Position numbers and translations under genes: made by a program
Origin: Psychrobacter sp. P2G3
GTDB lineage: Bacteria; Pseudomonadota; Gammaproteobacteria; Pseudomonadales; Moraxellaceae
NCBI RefSeq assembly: GCF_001593285.1
Contig: NZ_CP012529.1
Coordinates: 1-64,000, forward strand
Direction of reading: 5' to 3'
DNA: 64,000 bases
Shown: positions 48,465 through 58,484 of the stretch, piece after piece
How the letters are laid out: each line of letters starts with the position of its first letter
How positions within the stretch are numbered: position 1 is the stretch's first letter
Notes under the pieces: model-generated
Told to the model about the DNA's origin: nothing
What the model saw: the letters and a program-made list of their open reading frames with translations, nothing else
Database searches by the model: none

Positions 48465-49646
48465 TTAATCAATATAGACCACTTCTAAAGGTGGAAAGCC
48501 ATTAAACTCGATAGATGAGTAAGAGTTGGTATAAGCACCAGTGGTTAGCCAGTAGATTTTATCACCGATTTCTAACTCTTCTGGCAATTGATAACCTGCT
48601 TCTTCATACATGATATCGGTCGAATCACACGTTGGACCGGCCAGCACTACTGTTCCTTCACGGGTCGAGGTTTCCATTTTCGGTGTATAGACTGGATATT
48701 TAATCGCTTCACCTAAGGTTTCTATCAAACCTTGAAACAAGCCCACATCGGTGTACACCCAGCGGGTCAGATCAGTATCTGACTTACGTGAAATCAATAC
48801 CACATCACTGACTAGGACGCCTGAACCACCAACCAACGAGCGCCCAGGCTCAAGAATAATCTCAGGCATATCTTCAACGCTATAATCATCGTTTAGATAG
48901 CTATTAATCTCTTCAGCATAAACCTGTACCGGATTCACTTCACTGATGTAGTTGGCCGGAAACCCGCCACCTAAATTAATCATTTGCAGCTTAATGCCTT
49001 CTTCGTTTTTCATCCAGTCAAACATATATTTGACTTTGGCAAGTGCATCATCCCACGCGGCTACGTCTTTTTGCTGGCTACCTACATGGAAGGAGATGCC
49101 ATAGGGTACTAAGCCCAAATCACGCGCCTGAATCAATAAATCAATCGCCATATTAGGATGGCAACCGAACTTACGTGATAATGGCCATTCAGCAGTATCT
49201 GAACCTTGTACCAAGATACGCACAAACACTTTAGAGCCTGGCGCCTGCTGGGCGATGTTCTTTAAGTCAGCTTCTGAATCAGTAGCATAAAGCTGTACGC
49301 CTTTATCATAAGCATATTTGACGTGTTCAGCTTTTTTGATCGTATTACCGTAAGAGATACGCGACGCATCGACACCGCAGTCAAGGACACGATCGAGCTC
49401 GTAGACTGAGGCACAATCGAAGTTTGAGCCAAGCTCAGCCAATAAGTTAATCACTTCCACAGCAGGACTGGCTTTCATTGCATAATGAATCTTAGCAGTA
49501 GGAAATAAGTCAGCCATTTCAGCATATTTAGTTTTGATACGACTTAAATCAACTACTAATAAGGGTGTCTCACGACCTTCAGCAGCTTTAGTGAACTTTT
49601 TCCAGCCAGTAGAGTCAAAATATTGGTCAATTTTAATCATGGTCAT
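48465..49646 (-). CDS. Type III PLP-dependent decarboxylase (ornithine/lysine decarboxylase family)
   Basis: Fold-type III PLP enzymes with an alanine racemase-like barrel decarboxylate ornithine, lysine or related acids to polyamine precursors. The PLP-binding Lys is in IHYAMKASPAVEV, the glycine-rich phosphate site in MINLGGGFPANY, EPGRSLVGGSG lies near the substrate pocket, and the active Cys is in GPTCDSTDIMYEE. 393 residues fit eukaryote-type ornithine decarboxylases found in bacteria. Whether it prefers ornithine or lysine cannot be told. The start could be two codons further in. It runs on the same strand as def, 88 bases downstream of it. Confidence 0.85.
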   Translation of the reverse strand: MTMIKIDQYFDSTGWKKFTKAAEGRETPLLVVDLSRIKTKYAEMADLFPTAKIHYAMKASPAVEVINLLAELGSNFDCASVYELDRVLDCGVDASRISYGNTIKKAEHVKYAYDKGVQLYATDSEADLKNIAQQAPGSKVFVRILVQGSDTAEWPLSRKFGCHPNMAIDLLIQARDLGLVPYGISFHVGSQQKDVAAWDDALAKVKYMFDWMKNEEGIKLQMINLGGGFPANYISEVNPVQVYAEEINSYLNDDYSVEDMPEIILEPGRSLVGGSGVLVSDVVLISRKSDTDLTRWVYTDVGLFQGLIETLGEAIKYPVYTPKMETSTREGTVVLAGPTCDSTDIMYEEAGYQLPEELEIGDKIYWLTTGAYTNSYSSIEFNGFPPLEVVYID

Positions 49647-49734
49647 GATAAGAAGCCCTTAATAGAAACAATAGATTACCTAGACTATAAACGCTAAATA
49701 GCCTGTGAATAAAAGTAACGTAAAAAATAAAAAA

Positions 49735-50289
49735 TTAAGCGTTGGTTGGCTGTGTCTCTTTATCCGCTTGTTTCTCGCCTTGCTTTTCACGTATTTTGAG
49801 TACTTTACGAACTTTATCACGTGCGCGAGTCTGTTTTAATTTTGATAAATAATCTACAAAGATAACACCGTTAAGATGATCCATCTCATGTTGAATACAG
49901 ACAGCCAATAGACCTTCAACTTCTCTATCGATGGCTTGACCATCTTGATCCATTGCTTCGATACGTACTTTATTAGGACGCTCAACTTTGTCGTAGACAT
50001 CAGGAACAGACAGACAGCCTTCTTCATACGGCTGTTTTTCTTCTACCAGCGGTGTTACTTTTGGATTAATAAACACCATAGGGGTGTCTTTATTTTCAGA
50101 CAAGTCCATAACAATCAGCTGAATATGCTGGTCAACTTGTGAAGCTGCCAACCCAATTCCGTCCGCATCGTACATGGTCTCGATCATGTCAGTGATTAAG
50201 GTTTTAATCTCATCGTTAACTTCTTTGACTGGCTTAGCAATCGTACGCAAGCGCGGATCAGGATAGCTTAAAATAGGGAGTAATGCCAT
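49735..50289 (-). CDS. def: Peptide deformylase
   Basis: Def removes the N-formyl group from new proteins. All three family motifs are visible: GIGLAASQ (motif 1), EGCLSVPD (motif 2, with the metal Cys) and QHEMDHLNG (motif 3, HExxDH). The length of 184 and Lys/Gln-rich C-terminal tail are normal for type 1. def often lies next to fmt, but fmt is not here. Confidence 0.95.
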   Translation of the reverse strand: MALLPILSYPDPRLRTIAKPVKEVNDEIKTLITDMIETMYDADGIGLAASQVDQHIQLIVMDLSENKDTPMVFINPKVTPLVEEKQPYEEGCLSVPDVYDKVERPNKVRIEAMDQDGQAIDREVEGLLAVCIQHEMDHLNGVIFVDYLSKLKQTRARDKVRKVLKIREKQGEKQADKETQPTNA

Positions 50290-50456
50290 GACGGAGCACC
50301 TCGATAATAGCGGGTAGAATGGGCGGTTTATTATAAGTTAAATGAGGGCAAAAGTAACAATAATCAATGCATAACCGTGCAAATTCGTAGACTACGGTGT
50401 CACATTTTGCTTATCTAGGACACTTCCAAGAAATATATCGCACCAAGACTAAAAAT

Positions 50457-50490
50457 AAAAAAAGACCTTACATGATGTAAAGTCTTCTTT
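50457..50490 (-). terminator. Terminator of the YeaQ-like gene
   Basis: On the minus strand AAGACTTTACAT pairs with ATGTAAGGTCTT, followed by TTTTTTT, about 20 bases after the stop. Confidence 0.82.
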
Positions 50491-50509
50491 CTCGAGATAT
50501 ATAAAATGA

Positions 50510-50764
50510 CTATATGCGGCGTTTGTTCATAATCATCTCATATAGGAACAATAATATAATTGCACCAATTACTGAGAATAATAGACCAGTGAATCCACCA
50601 TCGGCGTTAATACCGATGAGACTAGCGACAAAACCACCAAGCATCGCACCAACGATACCTAATACGATAGTCATAATCCAGCCCATAGGGTCATTACCAG
50701 GCTTAATAGCGCGCGCCAATAAACCTGCGACCAAACCTACAATAATCATCCAAATAAAGCTCAT
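50510..50764 (-). CDS. GlsB/YeaQ/YmgE family stress-response membrane protein
   Basis: 84 residues, two to three hydrophobic helices. The N-terminal FIWMIIVGLVAGLLARAIKPG and GWIMTIVLGIVGAMLGGFVAS are typical of the family. Members are induced by stress in enterobacteria; function is unclear. AGGAGAA lies before the ATG. Own terminator. Confidence 0.9.
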   Translation of the reverse strand: MSFIWMIIVGLVAGLLARAIKPGNDPMGWIMTIVLGIVGAMLGGFVASLIGINADGGFTGLLFSVIGAIILLFLYEMIMNKRRI

Positions 50765-51175
50765 TGTTATTCTCCTAATTTATTACAATTGATAAAATCT
50801 TTCTATTAATATTATTGCTTAAGATGTTTCTCTTAAGGTCTTTCTAATGTTGATAGCAATATTGTAAACACTCATAGTGGTGAAAAGTAAGCATAAAGTG
50901 TTACCAGTGTAGGGGCTATGTGAGGAAAAACGACAAATTGCTATCTTGCAGAAGAAATTGGTAAATGAAAGGTTACAAAGGTAATCAGAGTGATAATGAA
51001 GAGACGTTATTCAGTATTTTACTCCTGGTTAGAAAATGTACAGCTCTGAGTTGACGTTAGGCACTAAGCATAAAATAGCGCTATCCCTTATGAAAAGAGT
51101 AGCGCTATTTTATTTAACAAGTTATGTGCACGGCATCAATAATCTACGCGAATAGTAGATAAGAAATGATACACT
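50765..51175. other. Intergenic region yeaQ-mpl
   Basis: About 410 bases without a gene. It holds the yeaQ-like promoter side and the mpl terminator at 51071. No other structure seen. Confidence 0.45.
51071..51112 (-). terminator. Terminator of mpl
   Basis: TAAAATAGCGCTA pairs perfectly with TAGCGCTATTTTA around a 16-base loop, downstream of mpl on the minus strand. The T-run is partly inside the stem. Confidence 0.7.
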
Positions 51176-52708
51176 TTAAGTTTGGTCGGTCAATTCGCGT
51201 AGTGCTGTCAATAAGCGTTCATGAATACCTTCAAAGCCACCATTAGACATAATAATGACTGCATCGCCTGCTCGTGCGTGCGTCGTAATATGATCAATAA
51301 TAGCTTCTACACTGCATACAACTTGCTGTTTGCCATTATGCTCAACACGATCAATGACTTCTTTCAATCCCCACTCAAGACCAGCTGGATCATACCAAAG
51401 TGTATGATCTGCTAGTACCGCTGATTGGGCTAGACTATCTTGATGGATGCCCATTTTCATAGTATTGCTACGTGGCTCAATAATCGCCCATAAACGTCTG
51501 CCAGCCAGCTTCTTTTTGGCACCATCTAAAGTGGTCATAATCGCAGTAGGATGATGAGCAAAATCATCGAAGACTAAGATGTTATTAATATCACCGATTA
51601 GCTCCATTCGACGCTTGATACCGGCAAAATCTGACAGGGCAGCACATGCGGTAGTGATATCTACCCCAACATTGTAAGCTGCTGCTACTGCAACCAGAGC
51701 GTTATTGACATTGTGCATGCCGCTCATGGTCCAATCGACGATGGCAGTCGCTGATGGGTCTGCCTTAAAGCTTACTTTGAACTGACTACCATCCTCTGTA
51801 ATCAATGCGGCTTGCCAGTCGCAAGTAGTCGCCTCGTGCTTCATACTTTCTGTATCAGCCTCTTGTCTGTTCGTCAACTTCTCGTCTGTCACTGCGGTAC
51901 GCCAAACAGGAGTCCATACCCCTTTAGCTAGCGTGTCTTCTAAACTAGTAGTTGCTGTTGGCATAATGATTTTGCCAGTGCTTGGAATCATGCGCACCAT
52001 ATGATGGAACTGAGTCTGAATAGCGTTTAGGTCAGCAAAAATATCAGCATGATCGAACTCAAGATTGTTTAAAATAGCAGTGCGCGGACGATAATGGACG
52101 AACTTTGAGCGTTTATCGAAAAATGCAGAATCATACTCATCAGCTTCTATCACAAAATAACCCGATGTTGATGATGTTGTGCCGTCATTCGTTGTAGAGT
52201 TTGGTTTTTCGTTACGTGTAACGTCTGCACCTAAATAACTGCTATGTGCAAACACGCTTTGCAAACGCTCATCCTTAGTATCCACTAATGGCACACCGCC
52301 AATCAAAAACCCAGTATCAATATCAGCGTAGTGTAATATCCATGCCAACATAGTCGTCGTCGTTGTCTTGCCATGAGTACCGGCCACTGCTAATACATGA
52401 CGCGACTGCAAAACCTCTTCAGAGAGGAACTGCGGCCCTGAGGTATATCTCATACCTTGATTAAGCATATACTCAATGACATCCATACCGCGCTTCATGG
52501 CGTTGCCCACCACTACCAAATCAGGCGTTGGTTGCAAATGCTGCACAAGATAACCTTCTTGAATTATGACACCAGCGCTTTCAAGCTGAGTGGACATAGG
52601 AGGATAAACACTAGCATCTGAGCCTGTGACCTTATGTCCAAGCTCTCGCGCTAATAAGGCTAACGAGCCCATAAAAGTGCCACAAATACCAAGAATATGA
52701 ATGTGCAT
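51176..52708 (-). CDS. mpl: UDP-N-acetylmuramate:L-Ala-gamma-D-Glu-meso-DAP ligase
   Basis: Mpl reattaches recycled murein tripeptide to UDP-MurNAc. The N-terminal Rossmann part is HIHILGICGTFMGSLALLARELGH, the ATP site is VAGTHGKTTTTTMLAW, and the central-domain motif is NNLEFDHADIF with ADEYDSAFFDKRSKFVHYRP. At 510 residues it exceeds E. coli's 457 through insertions near 165-180 and 265-310. Stand-alone gene with its own terminator. Confidence 0.93.
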   Translation of the reverse strand: MHIHILGICGTFMGSLALLARELGHKVTGSDASVYPPMSTQLESAGVIIQEGYLVQHLQPTPDLVVVGNAMKRGMDVIEYMLNQGMRYTSGPQFLSEEVLQSRHVLAVAGTHGKTTTTTMLAWILHYADIDTGFLIGGVPLVDTKDERLQSVFAHSSYLGADVTRNEKPNSTTNDGTTSSTSGYFVIEADEYDSAFFDKRSKFVHYRPRTAILNNLEFDHADIFADLNAIQTQFHHMVRMIPSTGKIIMPTATTSLEDTLAKGVWTPVWRTAVTDEKLTNRQEADTESMKHEATTCDWQAALITEDGSQFKVSFKADPSATAIVDWTMSGMHNVNNALVAVAAAYNVGVDITTACAALSDFAGIKRRMELIGDINNILVFDDFAHHPTAIMTTLDGAKKKLAGRRLWAIIEPRSNTMKMGIHQDSLAQSAVLADHTLWYDPAGLEWGLKEVIDRVEHNGKQQVVCSVEAIIDHITTHARAGDAVIIMSNGGFEGIHERLLTALRELTDQT

Positions 52709-52866
52709 AGATGTTCCACGCTATGATAAATAAGAAGTTGAATGAAGTAATACAGACGAGAACGAAAAGGTTAGTGAATAGAAAGTAGCAAATGTTTAAC
52801 GGCTACCAACATTCTTATTTACGCTATCAGCGCTCATTGTAAAGTAAACACTAATAGATAACCAAT

Positions 52867-52892
52867 AAAAAACGCCTAACAAGGTAGGCGTA
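52867..52892 (-). terminator. Terminator of nlpE-like gene
   Basis: On the minus strand TACGCCTA-CCTTGT-TAGGCGT followed by TTTTT, about 85 bases after the stop. Confidence 0.75.
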
Positions 52893-52976
52893 AACAATAT
52901 ACTTAAAGGACTTTAATAGAAGTTATTTCTCATGCATTTATAAAAATAAAATTGGGCTTATATCATACATTATTGG

Positions 52977-53615
52977 TTATTTACGCGATAAGGTAAGGTC
53001 AGCATTTAAGGTATTGTCATCATTCATCATTACAAGATGATTGTCTTGGATAGTATAACTTTCAATACTTTCGTTCTGATAGACAATGGTAATCATTGTA
53101 TTGTCTTGACGATAAACACCCGACTCAACGAGTGGTACTTTAGGTGTCTTTGGATTCTCATAAATGCTGGTCTTTAGTACTGAACCATCAGCAAACAAGT
53201 TTAGCGTAACTGAAACACTGTCACAAAAAGGGCAGGGCAAAATTCCCACATAATCACCGATTAGCGTTGCCTGTAACTCACTACCTGCGCTGAGGTCTGA
53301 AATCATCGGCGCGCGGCGGGTCTGTAAGTTATCATCAGGCTTGGCTGCTGCAATCAACGACTCACCTTCACTAGCGACATCGTCTGCTACAGCAAGGCTA
53401 TCATCATTCATCTGTGCAGAATCATATTGGTTATTATGCACTTTACTATCAGTCAACGATTGCTTCATAGTTGGATTATGAGCAACAGACGTCGTGGTTG
53501 ATTGACTGTCACAACTAATCAGAATAATACTAAAAGTCAGCGTCAATAACAGACTACCAAAGCGCTTGATAGGAGAGGTTTTAGCAGGGATAGTAGGTGC
53601 GAAGTATTTCATCAT
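52977..53615 (-). CDS. NlpE N-terminal domain lipoprotein (copper resistance/envelope stress)
   Basis: NlpE-like lipoproteins sense surface contact and envelope stress in enterobacteria. A lipobox I-S-C (in SIILISCDSQ) follows a hydrophobic signal. After a low-complexity linker (about 40-100) the NlpE_N domain shows DYVGILPCPFCDSVSVTLNLF with the family's CxxC, and ESGVYRQDNTMITI. The upstream 11 residues of the open frame are dropped because MMKYFAPTIPAK starts like a signal peptide; no strong ribosome site decides this. It has the one-domain form, shorter than E. coli's two-domain NlpE. Confidence 0.83.
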   Translation of the reverse strand: MMKYFAPTIPAKTSPIKRFGSLLLTLTFSIILISCDSQSTTTSVAHNPTMKQSLTDSKVHNNQYDSAQMNDDSLAVADDVASEGESLIAAAKPDDNLQTRRAPMISDLSAGSELQATLIGDYVGILPCPFCDSVSVTLNLFADGSVLKTSIYENPKTPKVPLVESGVYRQDNTMITIVYQNESIESYTIQDNHLVMMNDDNTLNADLTLSRK

Positions 53616-54223
53616 TATACCAAAAACAAGCAAGCGTCTTGTAAACAAAAATAGGGCTTATAAAGCATTAACAAATATCCATACTAATAGTAGCGTTAAT
53701 ACAGAAGGAGAACGTTGTAAAAACGTCAACGCCTTTCAATACTTACATTTATCATTCTTTGCATCTTAATACCAATTAACCAACCACTTATCCAAAGTAA
53801 ATACTACTTTTAGAGAAAACTTAATTAATAATAATTAGATACAAAGAATGAACGGCTATATAAAGAGGATGAACGGTGCACACCATAACAAACGATCATT
53901 GCTCTTATGTAGAGTTTTTGTTATAGACGAGTAAGTTTAGATGAGAGTGATTTTTAATCAAATAATTGATATAAATTAGACCTAACAAAAGATAGGTTTT
54001 AGCTCAAAAAGAGAATAGATGATACAAAGGTGGTATATAAAGTTTAAGATATAACAGAGGTGTAAATGAGAGATATTTAGCAGCTACTTAAAATAAATAA
54101 CTGCTAATAAGTTAGAAGATTATAGGTCAAAAGATATAAGCAAAATTATAATAAAACGCATGTCATAAACAGTGCGTCGTTGCGGGCAACTATTTAAGTA
54201 TTTATAAATTTTATCTAGCATTA
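53616..54223. other. Intergenic region nlpE-dsbB
   Basis: About 600 AT-rich bases with no credible gene, repeat or strong hairpin. The nlpE-like promoter is expected at the 53620-53750 end. Confidence 0.45.
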
Positions 54224-54745
54224 TTAACGATTGGTTAAAACAGGACGCAAAATACGCCAAAATATTAGTCCATGTATCAGGAGCAATACACTAAAGAATA
54301 TCAATGACTGCTCAGGAATGCTAAGGCCCAAAAACCGCCAAGAAACGGAGGCACATTCTCCAGAGCCTGCAAAGACTTCTTTAAACACTTGTAAAATAGG
54401 TAAAGTATCGAGCCAATAGTCTAAGCCTGGGCCACATGAAGGTACTTGATCAGCAGGTAAATGCTGAAGCCAAACATGACGCGCCGCCACGACTGTTGCC
54501 CAGCCAATGCCCGCCAAACTACCAACCCACAGTAATATTTTAAGAGCGATTGACTTGGGGTTCACTAACGCAGCGATTAAGGCGAATCCGCCCATTACCA
54601 TTAATCCGATACGCTGAAATATACATAGTGGACAAGGCATTAATCCCATATAACGCTGTAAAAAGAATATTGCATAACTCATGCCGAGCACGGTCATAAT
54701 AACCAACAACACTTGTAAACTACGATAATTGGTCAGTCTTTGCAT
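54224..54745 (-). CDS. dsbB: Disulfide bond formation protein B
   Basis: DsbB reoxidises DsbA with quinone in the inner membrane. Four hydrophobic helices are present. The first periplasmic CxxC is MPCPLCIFQR (CPLC), and the second loop has the other Cys pair (PSCGPG and GECASVSW). 173 residues is typical. The gene directly follows gshA on the same strand (66 bases), so cotranscription is possible. A periplasmic partner (a DsbC-like protein) is encoded at 42795. Confidence 0.92.
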   Translation of the reverse strand: MQRLTNYRSLQVLLVIMTVLGMSYAIFFLQRYMGLMPCPLCIFQRIGLMVMGGFALIAALVNPKSIALKILLWVGSLAGIGWATVVAARHVWLQHLPADQVPSCGPGLDYWLDTLPILQVFKEVFAGSGECASVSWRFLGLSIPEQSLIFFSVLLLIHGLIFWRILRPVLTNR

Positions 54746-54811
54746 CAGGTACGTACTCTTATGGAATGGTTTATCTATAAAGGTTAAATATCAACAGTCG
54801 TTAGCCATTTG

Positions 54812-56374
54812 CTAGCGGTACTGCTGTAAAAACTCCATAAAGTCTTCAGTCTCAGCTTCTTCGATTTCAGCTTGTTGTAACACTGATTTTTCGGCAAGTA
54901 CTTCATATTTAGCTTGTGCGTTAGGACTTAGAGTTTGCTGCAGTAAAGAGTCACGATGCTGCTGTGCTAAAGTGAAGCCTAGCTGCCACATGCTACCCAA
55001 ACGCTCACTATCAGCGTTGACCTGAGCTGAGATAGTCGATTCAGAGTGACCAGCTTTGCCTTGCATAAGCGCTAATGCGGCACGATAGTCGTTGCCACCA
55101 TAATGAGCATCAAAGAGGGCTGCTAACGGTAACATGTTGTTTAAATGCTCAAGCATCCAGCTTTCTAATGGTACTTCTACACCATCATTGACGATATGGA
55201 GGTTGTCACGGCGACCTTCGTTGACCACGCGTTCAATGTTAATTGCTAGCTCATCTTCTTCATCAGGCATTAAATCAGGTGACTCGTTAAGCAGACAATA
55301 TAATGCCATGATTTCTAAGAAGCAAGCACTAGACAGGCGAATACCGACATCGCTATAAGGGTCAAGATCAATCGCGCGGAATTCAACATAAGCGATACCA
55401 CGACGCTCTAAAGCCTCAGTCGGTGTCTCACCACGGTTAGCGATTTGTTTTGGACGAATAGGACTATAATATTCATTTTCTATTTGTAGAATATGATCAT
55501 TAATCTGAATTGGATTGCCATCAGCATCGTTTAAGCCCAATTTTTTGAAGCTCTCATGCGGTGTTTGGATGGCACGGCGCAGCCCCGAAATGTATTCAGG
55601 TAAATCATTGTAGCGAATATCGAGATGCTCTTGCACACTATTGGTATAGCCAAGTTTGCCCATACGTAAGCTGGTTGCGGTAGGCTTATAGTAAGTTGAA
55701 TTATTTTGTAGAATCAAGTCATGCTCACGTCCTGCCAAAAAACAAGGACAAACATTTGGACTTGCACCTAGCAGATAAAGAACAATGCTGGTTAGGCGTT
55801 TAAAATTACGGATCAGGCCTAGATATTTATCGTTTTTGAACTCTGTCAGCGTTTGATTACTTGCTTCGGGCGTTTGTGCCTGCCAGTTTTCAAATAGTCC
55901 ATCACCGAATGACAAGTTATAATGCAAGCCAGCAATGGTCTGCATACGGCGACCATAACGCACACCAAGACCACTACGATATAACGTTTTAAGTTGGCCA
56001 GTGTTAGAGCTACCATAATCTGCCAAAGGAATATCTTCATCATCAGACGAGAGCATGCATGGCATAGATAATGGCCACATTAGCTCGTCTTTAGCCAATG
56101 CTTGATAAACTAGCACATGTAATTGGCGCAACATTGAGAGCGTGTCTTTGGGTGTATCTTTGGGATCAGTGATGAGCTCAAGTAGGCTTTCTGAATAATC
56201 TGTAGTAATAAAAGGATGTGTCAGCTTTGACCCAAGCTTTTCTGGATGTGGTGTTTGGGTCAAATAACCATCAGTTTTGATTCGCAGACCTTCTTTTTCG
56301 ATACCACGGAGCATTCCAATTAAATGCTGACTGCTCATCCAGCTTGGAACTTGAAATTTGGCAAAATCACTCAT
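54812..56374 (-). CDS. gshA: Glutamate-cysteine ligase
   Basis: GshA makes gamma-glutamylcysteine, the first step of glutathione synthesis. The 520 residues match the gammaproteobacterial (type 1) form: LRGIEKEGLRIKTDGYL near the start, then TDYSESLLELITDP, WPLSMPCML, GLHYNLSFGD and YVEFRAIDLDPYSDVGI. Start MSDFAKFQVPSW is typical. No fusion with gshB. The promoter must lie in the 390 bases before it. Confidence 0.95.
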   Translation of the reverse strand: MSDFAKFQVPSWMSSQHLIGMLRGIEKEGLRIKTDGYLTQTPHPEKLGSKLTHPFITTDYSESLLELITDPKDTPKDTLSMLRQLHVLVYQALAKDELMWPLSMPCMLSSDDEDIPLADYGSSNTGQLKTLYRSGLGVRYGRRMQTIAGLHYNLSFGDGLFENWQAQTPEASNQTLTEFKNDKYLGLIRNFKRLTSIVLYLLGASPNVCPCFLAGREHDLILQNNSTYYKPTATSLRMGKLGYTNSVQEHLDIRYNDLPEYISGLRRAIQTPHESFKKLGLNDADGNPIQINDHILQIENEYYSPIRPKQIANRGETPTEALERRGIAYVEFRAIDLDPYSDVGIRLSSACFLEIMALYCLLNESPDLMPDEEDELAINIERVVNEGRRDNLHIVNDGVEVPLESWMLEHLNNMLPLAALFDAHYGGNDYRAALALMQGKAGHSESTISAQVNADSERLGSMWQLGFTLAQQHRDSLLQQTLSPNAQAKYEVLAEKSVLQQAEIEEAETEDFMEFLQQYR

Positions 56375-56762
56375 AATATGTCATCTATTGTTATTCATTA
56401 TTTTATACCAAAACACAGCCAGTACTAAGGGCTAGTGCTTGCGAATATTCAGTGTACAGAGATAAGTCAGTTTAGCCCATAGCGCCATTAAAAACCAAGC
56501 ACAATTACAAATTCAGTGGCTTTTGTTCAAGGCTGGCTTAACGTTTTATATCTCGTAGTTTAGAGTAATAGGATAAATTATCAGTTTGCAGACGGTCGTC
56601 TTTTCACCTGTTATTTGTTACTGTCTGGCAGCCACACTTGTCAATGCCTAGTATGAATTAATCCTTACAATGCAAAAAGCATCTACCTGATAGATAGATG
56701 CTTTTGGCGTTCGCTTTCTATCTAAATATAGACTAAAAGCTGCCTGCTCATTCTAAATAAAC
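56375..56762. other. Intergenic region gshA-roadblock gene
   Basis: About 390 bases without a gene. It contains the roadblock-gene terminator at 56674 and the presumed gshA promoter. Confidence 0.45.
56674..56706 (-). terminator. Terminator of the roadblock/LC7 gene
   Basis: AAAAGCATCTA pairs with TAGATGCTTTT around a short loop, about 60 bases after the stop on the minus strand, with an A-run giving the T-tract. Confidence 0.8.
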
Positions 56763-57119
56763 TTATGAAAACTCAAGCTCAGTCTCAAAACTCTTTAAGT
56801 TATGGCGTGCCATAGCAAGGTTAGACTTTCGACGATCAAGTACAAGGTATAAGAACAAGTCACTATTGCGCACTAGTGGACGTAGCAAATGATACTGACT
56901 ACTAAGGGTAATTAGAATATCTTCAATGTTTTCGTTTAAACCCAACGCCTCAGCAACGTTACGTTTAGAGCGTAAAACTTCAGTGTTACCAGCGGCGGCA
57001 ATCTCAAGATTAATTCCTGTACCTAGAGTTGCAAGCGCTAGACCAGACTCGCTATCAACTAGTGCTGCTGCGATAAAACCATCAATTTCATTTAGTGTAT
57101 CAAGTGATAACTTAGCCAT
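56763..57119 (-). CDS. Roadblock/LC7 domain protein
   Basis: A 118-residue single-domain protein. It follows the roadblock/LC7 pattern, with a helix ([23 protein letters not shown]), beta strands and a helix ([30 protein letters not shown]). In bacteria such proteins bind small Ras-like GTPases (MglA/MglB type) or serve signalling. No MglA-like GTPase is encoded nearby. Ribosome site AAGGAAA lies before the ATG. Own terminator. Confidence 0.8.
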   Translation of the reverse strand: MAKLSLDTLNEIDGFIAAALVDSESGLALATLGTGINLEIAAAGNTEVLRSKRNVAEALGLNENIEDILITLSSQYHLLRPLVRNSDLFLYLVLDRRKSNLAMARHNLKSFETELEFS

Positions 57120-57528
57120 ACTGCTTTTCCTTAGCTGTGAGAAAATAATAATCAGTAACGAGCAAAGTGATGACAGTCAATTGTGGTCTTTTGCGATGTC
57201 GGTAGATGATGACCACCTAACGTCATTACAAAATATATAACAGACAAATGACTGCACACGCTACTGTATTTTGATAAATATGTTTTGAACAAATGGTGTA
57301 GATAGATTGTAAATATTATTATTCATTAACAATGCTACATCACCATTTGAGCACATCTCCACAGTAATTCAATGAGAAGGCGACTAAGCGTATGTCTAAG
57401 TATCTCATCGGTATAAAGCTGTATTGTTAGTGTACAAATGTAAACTAATATATATTGCTAACTATTTTGATCTATTAATAGTTAGTCACGCTACAGAAAT
57501 TTAAAATATTAACTACATAACGCTTAGG
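57120..57528. other. Intergenic region roadblock gene-erpA
   Basis: About 410 AT-rich bases. No gene, terminator or repeat was recognisable. Confidence 0.4.
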
Positions 57529-57909
57529 TCAAATAGAAAATGACGAACCGCAACCACAGGTAGTAGTCGCATTTGGATTGGTCACGATAAAGCGCGCGCC
57601 CTCTAACCCTTCGGTATAATCAACAGTAGAGCCTTGTAAGTACTGATAACTAAGCGAATCTACAACTAAAGTCACATCACCGTTATCAAAGTTGGCATCG
57701 TCTTCATTTAAGTCATTGGCAAAGTTAAAACCATAAGAGAAACCTGAACAGCCGCCACCAGTTACATAGACACGTAACATAAGGTCGCTATCACCTTCTT
57801 CTTCACGTAGGCGACGTACTTTTTGTGCTGCGCTATCAGTTAAACTTAATATGGTTGGGTCTACTGGTTGGCTTGAGCTTGGGCTAAATTGGTTGGCTGA
57901 TTCGTTCAT
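57529..57909 (-). CDS. erpA: Iron-sulfur cluster insertion protein ErpA
   Basis: ErpA (A-type carrier) passes Fe-S clusters to target proteins. The three ligand Cys positions appear as [11 protein letters not shown] and [11 protein letters not shown], and the N-terminal [13 protein letters not shown] is usual. I start at MNESANQF because GAGGT lies four bases upstream; eight further residues in frame are not supported. It is 126 residues with a short extra N-terminal tail compared with E. coli. Monocistronic. Confidence 0.92.
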   Translation of the reverse strand: MNESANQFSPSSSQPVDPTILSLTDSAAQKVRRLREEEGDSDLMLRVYVTGGGCSGFSYGFNFANDLNEDDANFDNGDVTLVVDSLSYQYLQGSTVDYTEGLEGARFIVTNPNATTTCGCGSSFSI

Positions 57910-58484
57910 ATCTACCTCAGTTGCTAGGATCAAATGCTGTCGTCGTCCTGTTTGGGTTTGCAGTTAAATAGTTGCAAATAAAGATACGCACGGCGTTTGA
58001 TTCGATTGGGTGCTGTGATTATAGCGATGCTATCGGTGTGACTAATGGAGCATTATAAATATAGTATTTGTGCCATCATAACTATTTAGTTAAAGGCCGG
58101 TACTTATCTTATAGCAGTATATCATAATGGGGGTAACGATTAGTTTGTCAAGAGTGACTCTATATAGTCAATCCACTATAAAAGAGTGACGGTGTTAACC
58201 TCGTTTGCAGTATCACCTATACATCTGCATTCGGTTGCCTTGACCCTCTTTTAAATTGAATCAACTATAATGACATTTAACTAGTCAAAGCTAAGCATTT
58301 ATTATGCCTATAATTGCTAATCAAACCTCAAGTTCCTTCTTATAATAAATGCTTGGTTTTAAAATAGTTATTTAATCGTTTGCCTATGGGGCAAGCGTTT
58401 GAAATAATAGCCGCCAGTTAACATACCAGATGTGTGTTTATTATTGCCTTATATTTTATATTACTGTTGAGATGAAGAAATTAT
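57910..58484. other. Intergenic region erpA-ABC-F with inverted repeat
   Basis: About 575 bases without a gene. A perfect 13-bp inverted repeat (AAGCATTTATTAT at 58293-58305 and its complement at 58342-58354) encloses 36 bases, and a smaller hairpin (TTGCC and GGCAA) lies near 58380-58398. These precede the ABC-F gene by 80-190 bases, so they could be a leader structure. Confidence 0.45.

Noticed and set aside
52713..52722. Half parS-like site TGTTCCACG before mpl
   Set aside because: The right half does not follow the consensus.
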